Source: Hydractinia symbiolongicarpus
Lineage: Eukaryota; Cnidaria; Hydrozoa; Anthoathecata; Hydractiniidae
Assembly: GCF_029227915.1 (NCBI RefSeq)
Contig: NC_079878.1
Span: forward strand, 35,305,501 to 35,369,500
Reading direction: 5' to 3'
Length of the DNA stretch: 64,000 bases
The notes below the pieces were generated by a model. That model searched no databases. It saw nothing but the letters and a program-made list of their open reading frames with translations, and was not told the origin of the DNA. The position numbers and the translations under genes were made by a program. This document shows, one piece after another, positions 28,023 through 39,500 of this stretch (the first letter of the stretch is position 1; the number at the start of each line of letters is the position of its first letter).

Positions 28023-31000
28023 ACGCAACCGTTGAAACTCAAACGAACTGATACTGTTAGAAGGTCAATGAAATGTAGTTTAGGAAACCGTCTCTATTTT
28101 CTCAGCGCGCTAACAGCTAGGATTGGTCCCACAGTAACAAATGACTTATTTATCTAAATTTTTAAATGAAACGATACCACAGCGCCCAGTGTAATCGCTG
28201 AGATACAACAATCATGTCAAATTAAGAAGAATGTGATTTTTTAGAGTCCAATTGTGTCATTTATCTCATTTATAAAGTCAAACTCCAAAATCAGTTCAAT
28301 TAAGTCTCACAGTCAATCGTTTCACTGTTAAAGGCGGTGCAAGCTAGTAATGTCAGAAAAACATCGCTAAGTACATGTTGGTACGAAAATGTGACGCAAG
28401 CGTTGTACCTGAAACGGACTGATACCGTTAGAAAGCCAATGAAATGTAGTTGTGGAAACTGTCTCTATTTTCACGGGGCGCGCTAACGGCTAGGATTTGT
28501 CTCACAATAAGAAATGACTTGTTTATCTAAATTTTTAAATAAAGCGTTACCACAGCGCCCAGTGTAATCGCTGAGTTCCAGCAATCAAGTCAAGAAAAGA
28601 ATAAAGTTATTTCTTGGAGTACACTTGCCTCATTTGTTACATTCACAAGGTCAAAGTCCAAAATCAGTTCAATTAAGTCCCACAGTCAATCGTTTCACTG
28701 TTAAAAGCGATGCAACCTAGTAATATCAGAAACATATCTCTAAATACATGTTGGTACCAATATGTGACGCAACCATTGAAACTCGAACGGACTGATACCG
28801 TTAGAAAGTCAATGAAATGTAGTTTTGGAAACTGTCTCTATTTTATAAGCGAGCGCTAACGGCTAGGATTGGTCTCACAGTAACAATTAAACAAAGCGCT
28901 GCCACAGCGCCCAGTGTAATCGCTGAGATACAGCAATCATGTCAAATTAAGGAGACATTTATTTTTTAGAGTCCAACTGAGTCATTTATCTCATTTATAA
29001 AGTCAAAGTCCAAAATCAGTTCAATTAAGTCTCACAGTCAATCGTTTCACTGTTAAAAGCGGTGCAAGCTAGCAATGTCAGAAAAATATCGCTAAATACA
29101 TGTTGGTACGAATATGTGACGCAAGCGTTGTACCTGAAACGGACTGATACCGTTAGAAAGTCAATGAAATTTAGTTTTGGAAACTGTCCCTAATTTCTCA
29201 GCGCGCGTTAACGGCTAGGATTTCTCTCACAATAAGAAATGACTTGTTTATCTGAATTTTTAAATGAAACGCTACCACAGCGCCAAGTGTAATCGCTGAG
29301 ATACAGCAATCATGTCAAATTAAAAAGAATGTTATTTTTTAGAGTCCAACTGTGTCACTTATCTCATTTATAAAGTCAAAGTCCAAAATCAGTTCAATTT
29401 AGTCCCACAGTCAATGGTTTCACTGTTAAAAGGGATGCAACCTAGTAATATCAGAAACATATCTCTAAATACATGTTGGTACTAATATGTGACGCAACCA
29501 TTGAAACTCGAACGGACTGATACCGTTAGAAAGTCAATGAAATGTAGTTTTGGAAACTGTCTCTATTTTCTCAGCGCGCGCTAACGGCTAGGATTGGTCC
29601 CACAGTAACAAATGACTTATTTATCTAAATTTTTAAATAAAGCGCTACCACAGCGCCCAGTGAAATTGCTGAGTTCCAGCAATCAAGTCAAGTTAAGAAC
29701 AAAGTTATTTCTTGGAGTACACTTGCCTCATTTGTTTCATTCACAAGGTCAAAGTCCAAAATCAGTTCAATTAAGTCCCACTGTCAATGGTTTCACTGGT
29801 AAAAGCGATGCAACCTAGTAATATCAGAAACATATCGCTAAATACATGTTGGTACCAATATGTCACGCAACCGTTGAAACTCAAACGGACTGATACCGTT
29901 AGAAAGTCAATGAAATGTAGTTTTGGAAACTGTCTCAATTTTCTAAGCGAGCGCTAACGGCTAGGATTGGTCCCACAGTAACAATTAAACAAAGCGCTGC
30001 CACAGCGCCCAGTGTAATCGCTGAGATACAGCAATCATGTCAATTTAAGGAGACTGTTATTTTTTAGAGTCCAATTGAGTCATTTATCTCATTTATAAAG
30101 TCAAAGTCCAAAATCAGTTCAATTAAGTCTCACAGTCAATCGTTTCACTGTTAAAAGCGGTGGAAGCTAGCAATGTCAGAAAAATATCGCTAAATACATG
30201 TTGGTGCGAATATGAGACGCAAGCGTTGTACCTGAAACGGACTGATACCGTTAAAAAGTCAACGAAATGTAGTTTTGGAAACTTTCTCTCTTTTCTGAGC
30301 GCGCGTTAACGGCTAGGATTGGTCCCACAGTAACAAATGACTTATTTATCTAAATTTTTATATGAAACGCTACCACAGCGCCAAGTGTAATCGCTGAGAT
30401 ACAGCAATCATGTCAAATTAAAAAGAATGTTATTTTTTAGAGTCCAACTGTGTCATTTATCTCATTTATAAAGTCAAAGTCCAGAATCAGTTCAATTAAG
30501 TCTCACAGTCAATCGTTTTACTGTTAAAAGCGACGCAAGCTAGTAATGTCAGAAAAATATCGCTAAATACATGTTGGTGCGAATATGAGACGCAAGCGTT
30601 GTACCTGAAACGGACTGATACCGTTAAAAAGTCAACGAAATGTAGTTTTGGACACTGTGTCTATTTTCTCAGCGCGCCCTAACGGCTAGGGTTGGTCCCA
30701 CAGTAAAAAATGACTTATTTATCTAAAGGTTTAAATAAAGCGCGACCACAGCGCCCAGTGTAATCGCTTAGTTCCAGCAATCAAGTCAAGTTAAGAATAA
30801 AGTTATTTCTTGGAGTACACTTGCCTCATTTGTTACATTCACAAGGTCGAAGTCCAAAATCAGTTCAATTAAGTCCCACAGTCAATGGTTTCACTGGTAA
30901 AAGCGATGCAACCTAGTAATATCAGAAACATATCGCTAAATACATGTTGGTACCAATATGTGACGCAACTGTTGAAACTCAAACGGACTGATACCGTTAG

Positions 31001-32081
31001 AAAGTCAATGAAATGTAGTTTTGGAAACCGTCTCTATTTTCTCAGCGCGCGATAACAGCTAGGATTGGTCCCAAAGTACCAAATGACTTATTTATCTAAA
31101 TTTTTAAATGAAACGCTACCACAGCGCCCAGTGTAATCGCTGAGATACAGCAATCATGTCAAATTAAGAAGAATGTTATTTTTTAGAGTCCAATTGTGTC
31201 ATTTATCTCCTTTATAAAGTCAAAGTCCAAAATCAGTTCAATTAAGTCTCACAGTCAATCGTTTCACTGTTAAAAGCGGTGCAAGCTAGCAATGTCAGAA
31301 AAATATCGCTAAATACATGTTGGTGCGAATATGAGACGCAAGCGTTGTACCTGAAACGGACTGATACCGTTAAAAAGTCAACGAAATGTAGTTTTGTAAA
31401 CTTTCTCTCTTTTCTGAGCGCGCGTTAACGGCTAGGATTGGTCCCACAGTAACAAATGACTTATTTATCTAAATTTTTATATGAAACGCTACCACAGCGC
31501 CAAGTGTAATCGCTGAGATACAGCAATCATGTCAAATTAAAAAGAATGTTATTTTTTAGAGTCCAACTGTGTCATTTATCTCATTTATAAAGTCAAAGTC
31601 CAGAATCAGTTCAATTAAGTCTCACAGTCAATCGTTTTACTGTTAAAAGCGACGCAAGCTAGTAATGTCAGAAAAATATCGCTAAATACATGTTGGTGCG
31701 AATATGAGACGCAAGCGTTGTACCTGAAACGGACTGATACCGTTAAAAAGTCAACGAAATGTAGTTTTGGACACTGTGTCTATTTTCTCAGCGCGCGCTA
31801 ACGGCTAGGGTTGGTCCCACAGTAAAAAATGACTTATTTATCTAAAGGTTTAAATAAAGCGCGACCACAGCGCCCAGTGAAATCGCTGAGTTCCAGCAAT
31901 CAAGTCAAGTTAAGAATAAAGTTATTTCTTGGAGTACACTTGCCTCATTTGTTACATTCACAAGGTCAAAGTCCAAAATCAGTTCAATTAAGTCCCACTG
32001 TCAATGGTTTCACTGGTAAAAGCGATGCAACCTAGTAATATCAGAAACATATCGCTAAATACATGTTGGTACCAATATGTC
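28023..32081 (+). repeat. 4059-bp HOR, copy 2
   Basis: Second tandem copy of the preceding unit, apparently identical over its length. The following unit begins in the same way but diverges at once (CGCAACAGTTG instead of CGCAACCGTTG at 32089). Near-perfect identity over 4 kb means either a very recent duplication or an assembly artefact. Confidence 0.85.
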
Positions 32082-32223
32082 ACGCAACAGTTGAAACTCA
32101 AACGGACTGATACCGTTAGAAAGTCAATGAAATGTAGTTTTGGAAACTGTCTCTATTTTCTAAGCAAGCGCTAACGGCTAGGATTGGTCCCACAGTAACA
32201 ATTAAACAAAGCGCTGCCACAGC

Positions 32224-32420
32224 GCCCAGTGTAATCGCTGAGATACAGCAATCATGTCAAATTAAAAAGAATTTTATTTTTTAGAGTCCAACTGTGTCAT
32301 GCGATGCAAGCTAGTATATCAAAAAAATATCGCTAAATTCATGTTGGTACGAATATGAGACGCAAGCGTTGTACCTGAAACGGACTGATACCGTTAGAAA
32401 GTCAATGAAATTTAGTTTTG
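32224..32420 (+). repeat. Truncated monomer (73-bp internal deletion)
   Basis: At 32300/32301 GTGTCAT joins GCGATGCAAGC directly; the 73 bp normally between them, which contain the CACAGTCAATCG landmark, are missing. An identical junction sits at 47355/47356, exactly 15055 bp downstream, showing that the lesion predates duplication of the block. Confidence 0.85.
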
Positions 32421-33099
32421 GAAACTGTCTCTATTTTCTCACCGCGCGCTAACGGCTAGGATTGGTCCCACAGTAACAAATGACTTATTTATCTAAATTT
32501 TTTAATGAAACTCTACCACAGCGCCCAGTGTAATCGCGGAGATACAGCAATCATGTCAAATTAAGTAGAATGTTATTTCTTAGAGTCCAATTGTGTCATT
32601 TATCTCATTTATAAAGTCAAACTCCAAAATCAGTTCAATTAAGTCTCACAGTCAATCGTTTCACTGTTAAAAGCAGTGCAAGCTAGTAATGTCAGAAAAA
32701 CATCGCTAAATACATGTTGGTACGAATATGTGGCGCAAGCGTTGTACCTGAAACGGACTAATACCGTTAGAAAGTCAATGAAATGTAGTTTTAGAAACTG
32801 TCTCTATTTTCACGGGGCGCGCTAACGGCTAGGATTTGTCTCACAATAAGAAATGACTTATTTATCTAAATTTTTAAATAAAGCGTTACCACAGCGCCCA
32901 GTGTAATCGCTGAGTTCCAGCGACCAAGTGAAGTTAAGAATAAAGTTATTTCTTGGAGTACACTTGCCTCATTTGTTACATTCACAAGGTCAAAGTCTGA
33001 AATCAGTTCAATTAAGTCCCACAGTCAATGGTTTCACTGGTAAAAGCGATGCAACCTAGTAATATCAGAAACATATCGCTAAATACATGTTGGTACGAA

Positions 33100-34340
33100 T
33101 ATGAGACGCAAGCGTTGTACCTGAAACGGACTGATACCGTTAGAAAGTCAATGAAATGTAGTTTTGGAAACTGTTTCTATTTTCTCACCGCGCGCTAACG
33201 GCTAGGATTGGTCCCACAGTAACAAATGACTTATTTATCTAAATTTTTTAATGAAACTCTACCACAGCGCCCAGTGTAATCGCGGAGATACAGCAATCAT
33301 GTCAAATTAAGAAGAAAGTTATTTTTTAGAGTCCAATTGTGTCATTTATCTCATTTATAAAGTCAAACTCCAAAATCAGTTCAATTAAGTCTCACAGTCA
33401 ATCGTTTCACTGTTAAAAGCGGTGCAAGCTAGCAATGTCAGAAAAACATCGCTAAATACATGTTGGTACGAATATGTGGCGCAAGCGTTGTACCTGAAAC
33501 GGACTGATACCGTTAGAAAGTCAATAAAATGTAGTTTTGGAAACTGTCTCTATTTTCTCACCGCGCGCTAACGGCTAGGATTGGTCCCACAGTAACAAAT
33601 GACTTATTTATCTAAATTTTTTAATGAAACTCTACCACAACGCCCAGTGTAATCGCGGAGATACAGCAATCATGTCAAATTCAGAAGAATGTTATTTTTT
33701 AGAGTCCAATTGTGTCATTTATCTCATTTATAAAGTCAAACTCCAAAATCAGTTCAATTAAGTCTCACAGTCAATCGTTTCACTGTTAAAATCGGTGCAA
33801 GCTAGCAATGTCAGAAAAACATCGCTAAATACATGTTGGTACGAATATGTGGCGCAAGAGTTGTACCTGAAGCGGACTGATACCGTTAGAAAGTCAATGA
33901 AATGTAGTTTTGGAAACTGTCTCTATTTTCTCACCGCGCGCTAACGCGTAGGATTGGTCCCACAGTAACAAATGACTTATTTATCTAAATTTTTTAATGA
34001 AACTCTACCACAGCGCCCAGTGTAATCGCGGAGATACAGCAATCATGTCAAATTAAGAAGAATGTTATTTTTTAGGGTCCAATTGTGTCATTTATCTCAT
34101 TTATAAAGTCAAACTCCAAAATCACTTCAATTAAGTCTCACAGTCAATCGTTTCACTGTTAAAAGCGGTGCAAGCTAGTAATGTCAGAAAAACATCGCTA
34201 AATACATGTTGGTACGAATATGTGGCGCAAGCGTTGTACCTGAAACGGACTGATACCGTTAGAAAGTCAATGAAATGTAGTTTTGGAAACTGTCTCTATT
34301 TTCTCAGCGCGCGCTAACGGCTAGGATTGGTCCCACAGTA
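33100..34340 (+). repeat. Run of homogenised single monomers (373-bp period)
   Basis: Successive monomers here share CTCACCGCGCGCTAACG, GAAACTCTACCACA and ATCGCGGAGATACAG variants, so the repeat period falls to a single monomer. The same subtype forms runs at about 48.2-49.3 and 50.1-51.0 kb, where CTCACCG recurs at 50104, 50477 and 50850 (373-bp steps). Confidence 0.75.
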
Positions 34341-34957
34341 ACAAATGACTTATTTTTTTAAATTTTTAAATAAAGCGCTACCACAGCTCCCAGTGTAATC
34401 GCTGAGTTCCAGCAATCAAGTCAAGTTAAGAATAAAGTTATTTTTTGGAGTACACTAGCCTCATTTGTTACATTCACAAGGTCAAAGTCCAAAATCAGTT
34501 CAATTAAGTCCCACAGTCAATGGTTTTACTGGTAAAAGGGATGCAACCTAGTAATATCAGAAACATATCGCTAAATACATGTTGGTACCAATATGTGACG
34601 CAACCGTTAAAACTCAAACGGACTGATACTGTTAGAATGTCAATAAAATGTAGTTTTGGAAACTGTCTCTATTTTCTCAGCGCGCGCTAACGGCTAGGAT
34701 TGGTCCCACAGTGAAAAATGACTTATTTATCTAAATTTTTAAATAGAGCGCTACCACAGCGCCCAGTGTAATCGCTGAGTTTCAGCAATCAAGTCAAGTT
34801 AAGAATAAAGCTATTTTTTGGAGTACACTGGCCTCATTTGTTACATTCACAAGGTCAAAGTCCAAAATCAGTTCAATTAAGTCCCACAGTCAATGGTTTC
34901 ACTGGTAAAAGCGATGCAACCTAGTAATATCAGAAACATATCGCTAAATACATGTTG

Positions 34958-34961
34958 GTAC
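34958..34961. other. Left target-site duplication (TA or GTAC)
   Basis: The uninterrupted satellite reads GGTACC at this position. The observed GGTAC-TCGGG...CCCGA-GTACC fits either a 2-bp TA duplication with element ends CTCGGG, or a 4-bp GTAC duplication with ends TCGGG. The palindromic target makes the two indistinguishable. Confidence 0.8.
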
Positions 34962-34987
34962 TCGGGCAACTTACGGACAGTCTCCAA
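34961..34987 (+). repeat. Left terminal inverted repeat (27 bp)
   Basis: It starts CTCGGGCAACTTACGGACAG and continues to TCTCCAA. It is the perfect reverse complement of 42293-42319; identity ends after CTCCAA, with ATTATT on the left and AACGTG on the right. It lies on the 3' side of the transposase gene. Confidence 0.95.
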
Positions 34988-34996
34988 TTATTTCGG

Positions 34997-35044
34997 GTAA
35001 AACACGGGTATACCGCGTTTTATCATAATCGTCTACCGCGTTTT
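34997..35044 (+). repeat. Left subterminal repeat cluster
   Basis: GTAAAACACG at 34997-35006 has an inverted counterpart at 41993-42002 near the other end. TACCGCGTTTT occurs twice, at about 35011 and 35033. Short subterminal repeats near the ends are typical transposase-binding sites in many DNA transposons; that role is inferred here. Confidence 0.5.
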
Positions 35045-35924
35045 GCTATCTGACGTGCTTTTTGTCGTTTCAAGTTTGTGAAGAAGACAAGAAGGTGCCG
35101 CCATTTTTGTGTTTTTGTGTTGACAGAAATGGTTGGTTGTACCATACATTTGGCTGTTAAGGTATTTGTGATCACGCAGTAAAAACAAGGTTTGTAATAT
35201 TATTTATTCTATATATTTGAAATTTTCTATATTCTATTTGCCTATAGCTACCTGTCAAAATTATATATATAGTAGCTATAGCAAAAGCTAGCTATATATT
35301 TCTGGAAGTGTTTACCTAAACTTTGTAACTGTCAGAGCTATACATAGCCTTTCTGGCTGTTATATACATAGATATATACATAGATAGATATATACAATAT
35401 AAAAACAGTTAGTCAAGAAATTAAACTGTTTATGTAGTTCTTAGATCACTGCAGATTACTTAGCTAAATAGTTGTGGGTGCAAATCCTACCTCTGTACGA
35501 AAGAGTAGCTTAATTAGAAAAGCAGTTTAGCTAGTATTCTCTTGATTTAGGGTGCAGATATATAACCCACATAATGGATTGTAAAAATGGACCTTTTTAA
35601 GACTGTTAGCTAGCTAGCTATTTCTTCTAAGTTTTGCACAATACAAGATTATTGCGTATTAAGCCCGTCAAAGCAACAACAAATACTTTGATATCTTTTT
35701 AAAGGTATTAATTTCCTTCTCGTGTTGTTCTTGTTTTTTCGTTTGTGCAAAATGATGATCCACAATAATATAAAAATACATTTCCCATACGAAACGTATC
35801 AGAAAAAAAGTTTTGTATATATATATATATATCAAATGTTTTTATTTTAGCTAGCTCTGGCTAATTTGTTGAAAAATATGCTTCTTAAAATTTAAAAGCG
35901 CATATTGATCCTTTTGCTGAAAAA
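35045..35924 (-). other. Non-coding 3' region of the transposon
   Basis: AT-rich sequence without a credible open frame on either strand. It holds several TAGCTAGCTA-type and TATA-type simple repeats (for example about 35365-35400, 35607-35620 and 35816-35832). A GCCGCCATTTTT motif at 35097-35108 resembles a YY1 site on the plus strand, and a 17-codon open frame follows at 35129; neither shows that a second gene exists. Confidence 0.6.
35841..35846 (-). terminator. Polyadenylation signal of the transposase gene
   Basis: The plus strand reads TTTATT, so the minus strand has the canonical AATAAA about 80 bp downstream of the stop codon at 35925. It is the first canonical signal after the stop. 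Placement is by sequence only. Confidence 0.5.
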
Positions 35925-36587
35925 CTAAATATTTGTCCATTGTTCAAGAATTTTTTTGGCGTGGTAATTTAATTTATATTTCTCCATGTAAATTTTATTT
36001 GATTTAAGCTCTTCTGTATTCGGCATCTTAAAATTTTTTGCTATGAAGTCTTTTTCCCAATCTTTCGTAGCTTTTTCTGCTTCATGCTGAACAGCCATCA
36101 CTTTTTCACGAAAATGAATGATAAATGCTCTACATTTTTTTCTTGAATGTTCACTTTTAGTCAGCTTATATGACATATGATGACGGTCGAAGTCCTTCAA
36201 TTTATCTGAATAGCCAAGAACATACATTATGTTCTTGCATACACCTGATTCAAGAATTGGGTTTTGGTCAGCTTTCGTCTGTCTGTCTCTACAGATCTTT
36301 TCCAACTTACTATTTTCTGCAGTTTTTTTAGGATTAGTAACTGAGTCAGCTATGCAAGGTTGTTGTTCCAATGTAATTGTGTTTGATGTTTCTTTCTCAA
36401 AATGAACAGCTTGGTCAACTTCTAAATCCAATAAGGAAGGTTGCTGTTCTAATGTGATATCTATCTCCATTTCTATCTCTTCATTATTATCATGTGATAT
36501 ATACGCATTATCATATTCTGCATTATCATCATCAGCCATCAGTTTGATATTACTTGTTATGTTTGCTTTTGGATTTGTAACGTCAGT
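35925..36587 (-). CDS. Transposase exon 10 (residues 1045-1264, stop)
   Basis: The acceptor is CTTACTCTCAG at 36588; the frame is open from there through 16 codons before the first internal ATG. The first part is acidic and low in complexity (Asp/Glu/Asn-rich, with LEQQPS and LEQQPC repeats). The second part is a lysine-rich helical domain beginning near YVLGYSDKL and ending ILEQWTNI. I infer a structural or protein-interaction tail rather than a catalytic role. Confidence 0.85.
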   Translation of the reverse strand, partial: TDVTNPKANITSNIKLMADDDNAEYDNAYISHDNNEEIEMEIDITLEQQPSLLDLEVDQAVHFEKETSNTITLEQQPCIADSVTNPKKTAENSKLEKICRDRQTKADQNPILESGVCKNIMYVLGYSDKLKDFDRHHMSYKLTKSEHSRKKCRAFIIHFREKVMAVQHEAEKATKDWEKDFIAKNFKMPNTEELKSNKIYMEKYKLNYHAKKILEQWTNI

Positions 36588-39500
36588 CTGAGAGTAAGAA
36601 AGAGTTCATATGAGCTAAGAAGCAGGCTAGGTATCTGTAGAATTAAAGATAGATGTTGTCCAGATATAAGTAGATTAAGTTGGTTAGGACACTTGCAAGA
36701 ATGAAGGAGGATAATTGGGTAAGAAAGTGTAGAGATAGACTTGATACAGAGGAATTTGAGTTGGGGGCTATTAATATACCCATCCTACAGACAGTAAGCC
36801 AAGAATGACGTATTACTTACTTCTTCAAGTGCCTTGCATTCTATTAAATCTCCATTTTCGTCGAAAGTATTTATCTTTGTGATTGGCAATTCAATACCAC
36901 GATCAACGCATTTCTTCCAACAAGCTTCTACATCTTTTGCTACTGATTGCAGGTTGTCTTGTTTGAAATTTGTCATCAAAGGCCCTTCAACTCTGAAATC
37001 ATCATCCTCTTTTCCATCATGAAATATGATAATATCATTTTCTCTATGCCACCAAACACCATTACCATAGAGCAAAAAATCTGCAATTCTTTCCAAGTGT
37101 GCCTGATATTTCCGTAGAGGTAAGTTAATGTTAAAACAACTTCTTTTCTCATCTGAAAATTCAAAAAAGTTTATTTCGAAACAAAATGACAATCATACAC
37201 TTTTTATCACATGTTAAAATTTTAAACAAAATTAGAAAGATTAATGTTTGAATATCAAACCAGACTTTTTATTAAGTCAAGCACTTCAAAATATATTTAA
37301 TTATCATATAGAACAGCCTTTCTGTTTCAGTTTATTCCATGACGACAGAACATTGCCTACGTAAAATGACATTTTCCTGTTTTGCGTTGGCAAACTCGTG
37401 TTCGACATTTGCAATTTATATTTGTTTTGCGGCCAAATGCTGCAGTACACAAATAACAGTTAAATATTTGCCAATGTGAATTGAAAACTTTTGTTTTCAT
37501 GTGGACATTCGTCTCAGCAATTTCTGAATGCCAACATGAATTAGAAAGCCAGTAGAAACAGATATTTTAGACTTACCAAGTACACTCTCTGAAAATTTCG
37601 ATATTTTAGATGTGTTAGTTGATTTTCTAGAACATTCTTTGGCAATAAATTTCTGTTCAGCTTGAATACGGATGATGCTATTATCACGTATGGATTCTAA
37701 GGATCTGGCTGATGTTCTCAAACTTATTTGATTAATTTTGCTGAATAGCTGTTCTTCATTCTCTGTGTGTAAGGAGCTTGGTGAGATAATTCTCGATACT
37801 TCTGCTAAATGTGTTGTCAAGCCATGATAATAAATGCCATAAAGCTTTTGTGTAGACATTGACTTTAAATTATGCCCAAACAGATCTTGGCACAACATGG
37901 CATGCTGGAAACTAATATTATGTAATCGTAGAATAATTCGTGGGGACCTTTTTTGGGATTTAAGATATGATAACCGAACTAGCTCCATCAATGTGTACAA
38001 CAACTCTTTGATTTCCTTTCTGCAAGTGCTTTGCATTGATTGGTAAACAACTATTGATGACAGCCGATAGTCAGATCCTCTCACCTTGTCCTTCGAACCA
38101 TATGTGGCATCTAGGGACTGTTGAAAAATTTTATTCTCTTGAGGTGTCAACACTTCATGCAAAACATCCCACAAATTCTTGATATGTCCTTTACAATCAT
38201 GCAGTGGTTCAATCGGCATCACTTCATAATTAGCAAGATTCAAGGACTCCATTGTACTATGTTCATTTCCAAAGCAAAGAGCTGGAACACGGATAATTCC
38301 TTTAAAAAAAATTGTTGACTGAATTTATAAATTTTAATGAGTGTAATTTTGAAAATAAAATCAGAATTGTTTTTATGCTTTTCAATTTTCCTCAACATAT
38401 CTGATTTTCTTTTGCTTTATTTGTAGAAAAATTTTCAGACAAATATCAACTAACATCAACTTATATAAAACTTTTGCGAAAAAGGCCAAAATTTGCAAAA
38501 GTTATTTTAGTTTATCAAAAATAAAATAGCCCTAACCTGTCAAATGATTTTTTAGTAGCTGTTCAAGGTCCTTTTTGTGCAACTTTTGATGAACTGGTAA
38601 GTCACGGTCAAGGTTTCTGTAATTTACTTCAAGACCCAGTTTCTCCACATTGAGTTGTTGAAATGGAGACACAGCTTTTTGTTGTTGTCCTGCTGGGCCT
38701 GATATTACCTAAAATAATCAAAAATAGTTAGTTAAAAATAGTTAATGTTATGTAATAGAAATCTATAAATTTGTCATTCATATTTTGTTTCATTTACCTG
38801 GAATAAATAATTTTCTATACTTTTTGTCAAAATTACAAATAACGAACAACTTATTTTGAAATTTATGTACCTTCTTCCTTCTTTGTTCCAAGGACACTAT
38901 TTTGTTACTGTAGACATGGGCTATATCTGTAAATCTTGATTTTTTGCATCCACAAAGACAGGGAAAGTTTCCACCATGAGAGTTACCACTCTCGTATTGT
39001 ATTTCAGGATGGTCACCTAAAATATAAATGAATTCCTGTTATCCTTTTTTAAATAAATTGTTGCATTATGCAGATTAAACTTGTGTGAATTGAATTCCAT
39101 CAACATACCATGAAAAAACCTTATCACATCAACCACTTTCTTATCATTGACAATTAATGGGTCAGACAATTTTCTAATGTCATTAAGTCTGGTTTCGACA
39201 TATGAAAGCTTCTCTGCAATGCTATCCTGGGCAAAACCAATAATATAAACGGATGGACGCTCCACAAGTTCTTGAACATCATGACAAATTCCTAAAATTT
39301 AATTTAGCGAACATTATTAAGTGGCATTTAATGTCTACTATCAAAGTAAAAAAAGTAAATATTTTTGATTTTAGATATCTAGAATTTTGGTGATCAATAA
39401 CAATACTTCTAAATGACATACCTGTTTTTGCATACATTTCCTCATCTGTATAAAATAACTTGTCATCGTAAACAACTTTGACAGTCAATAGTAAATGGCC

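Larger units (their letters stand above)
1..34960 (+). repeat. Tandem satellite array, left part (about 372-bp monomer)
   Basis: The whole stretch consists of head-to-tail monomers of about 372 bp, recognisable by recurring landmarks in fixed order: CCCACAGTCAATCG, AAATACATGTTGGTACGAAT, CGGACTGATACCGTTAGAAA, GCGCGCTAACGGCTAGGATT, GGTCCCACAGTAA, CTACCACAGCGCCCAGTGTA and CAAAGTCCAAAATCAGTTCA. All copies share one orientation except a 62-bp inverted piece near 10.0 kb. Monomers fall into subtypes that differ by point changes and small indels and are arranged in higher-order repeats. No gene is supported anywhere in this stretch. Two times a nucleosome-scale length (about 186 bp) is typical of centromeric or heterochromatic satellites, but the chromosomal location cannot be seen from the sequence. 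Confidence 0.97.

Noticed and set aside
1-34960. CRISPR-like regular repetition.
   Set aside because: The repeats are about 372 bp, directly adjacent, without unique spacers, in a eukaryotic sequence.
35816-35834. TA-rich microsatellite as a functional element.
   Set aside because: Short TA runs occur in several places of the AT-rich transposon and in intron 1; nothing beyond simple-sequence character is visible.
36834-37022. Plus-strand open frames opposite the transposase exons (36834-37022, 38121-38318, 39613-39864, 40032-40229, 41304-41525).
   Set aside because: They lie antisense to well-supported exons or introns and have no recognisable features; the last is the mirror of the Asn/Thr-rich linker.
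36976-37164. Second minus-strand frame beginning at an ATG near the exon 9 acceptor.
   Set aside because: It is a shifted reading of exon 9; the other frame keeps phase with exons 8 and 10 and carries the GNGVWW motif.
36785-38252. Several separate small genes on the minus strand in the transposon.
   Set aside because: Splice sites and phases join all of them into one continuous frame; several pieces lack their own start codon context and begin inside a longer open exon.
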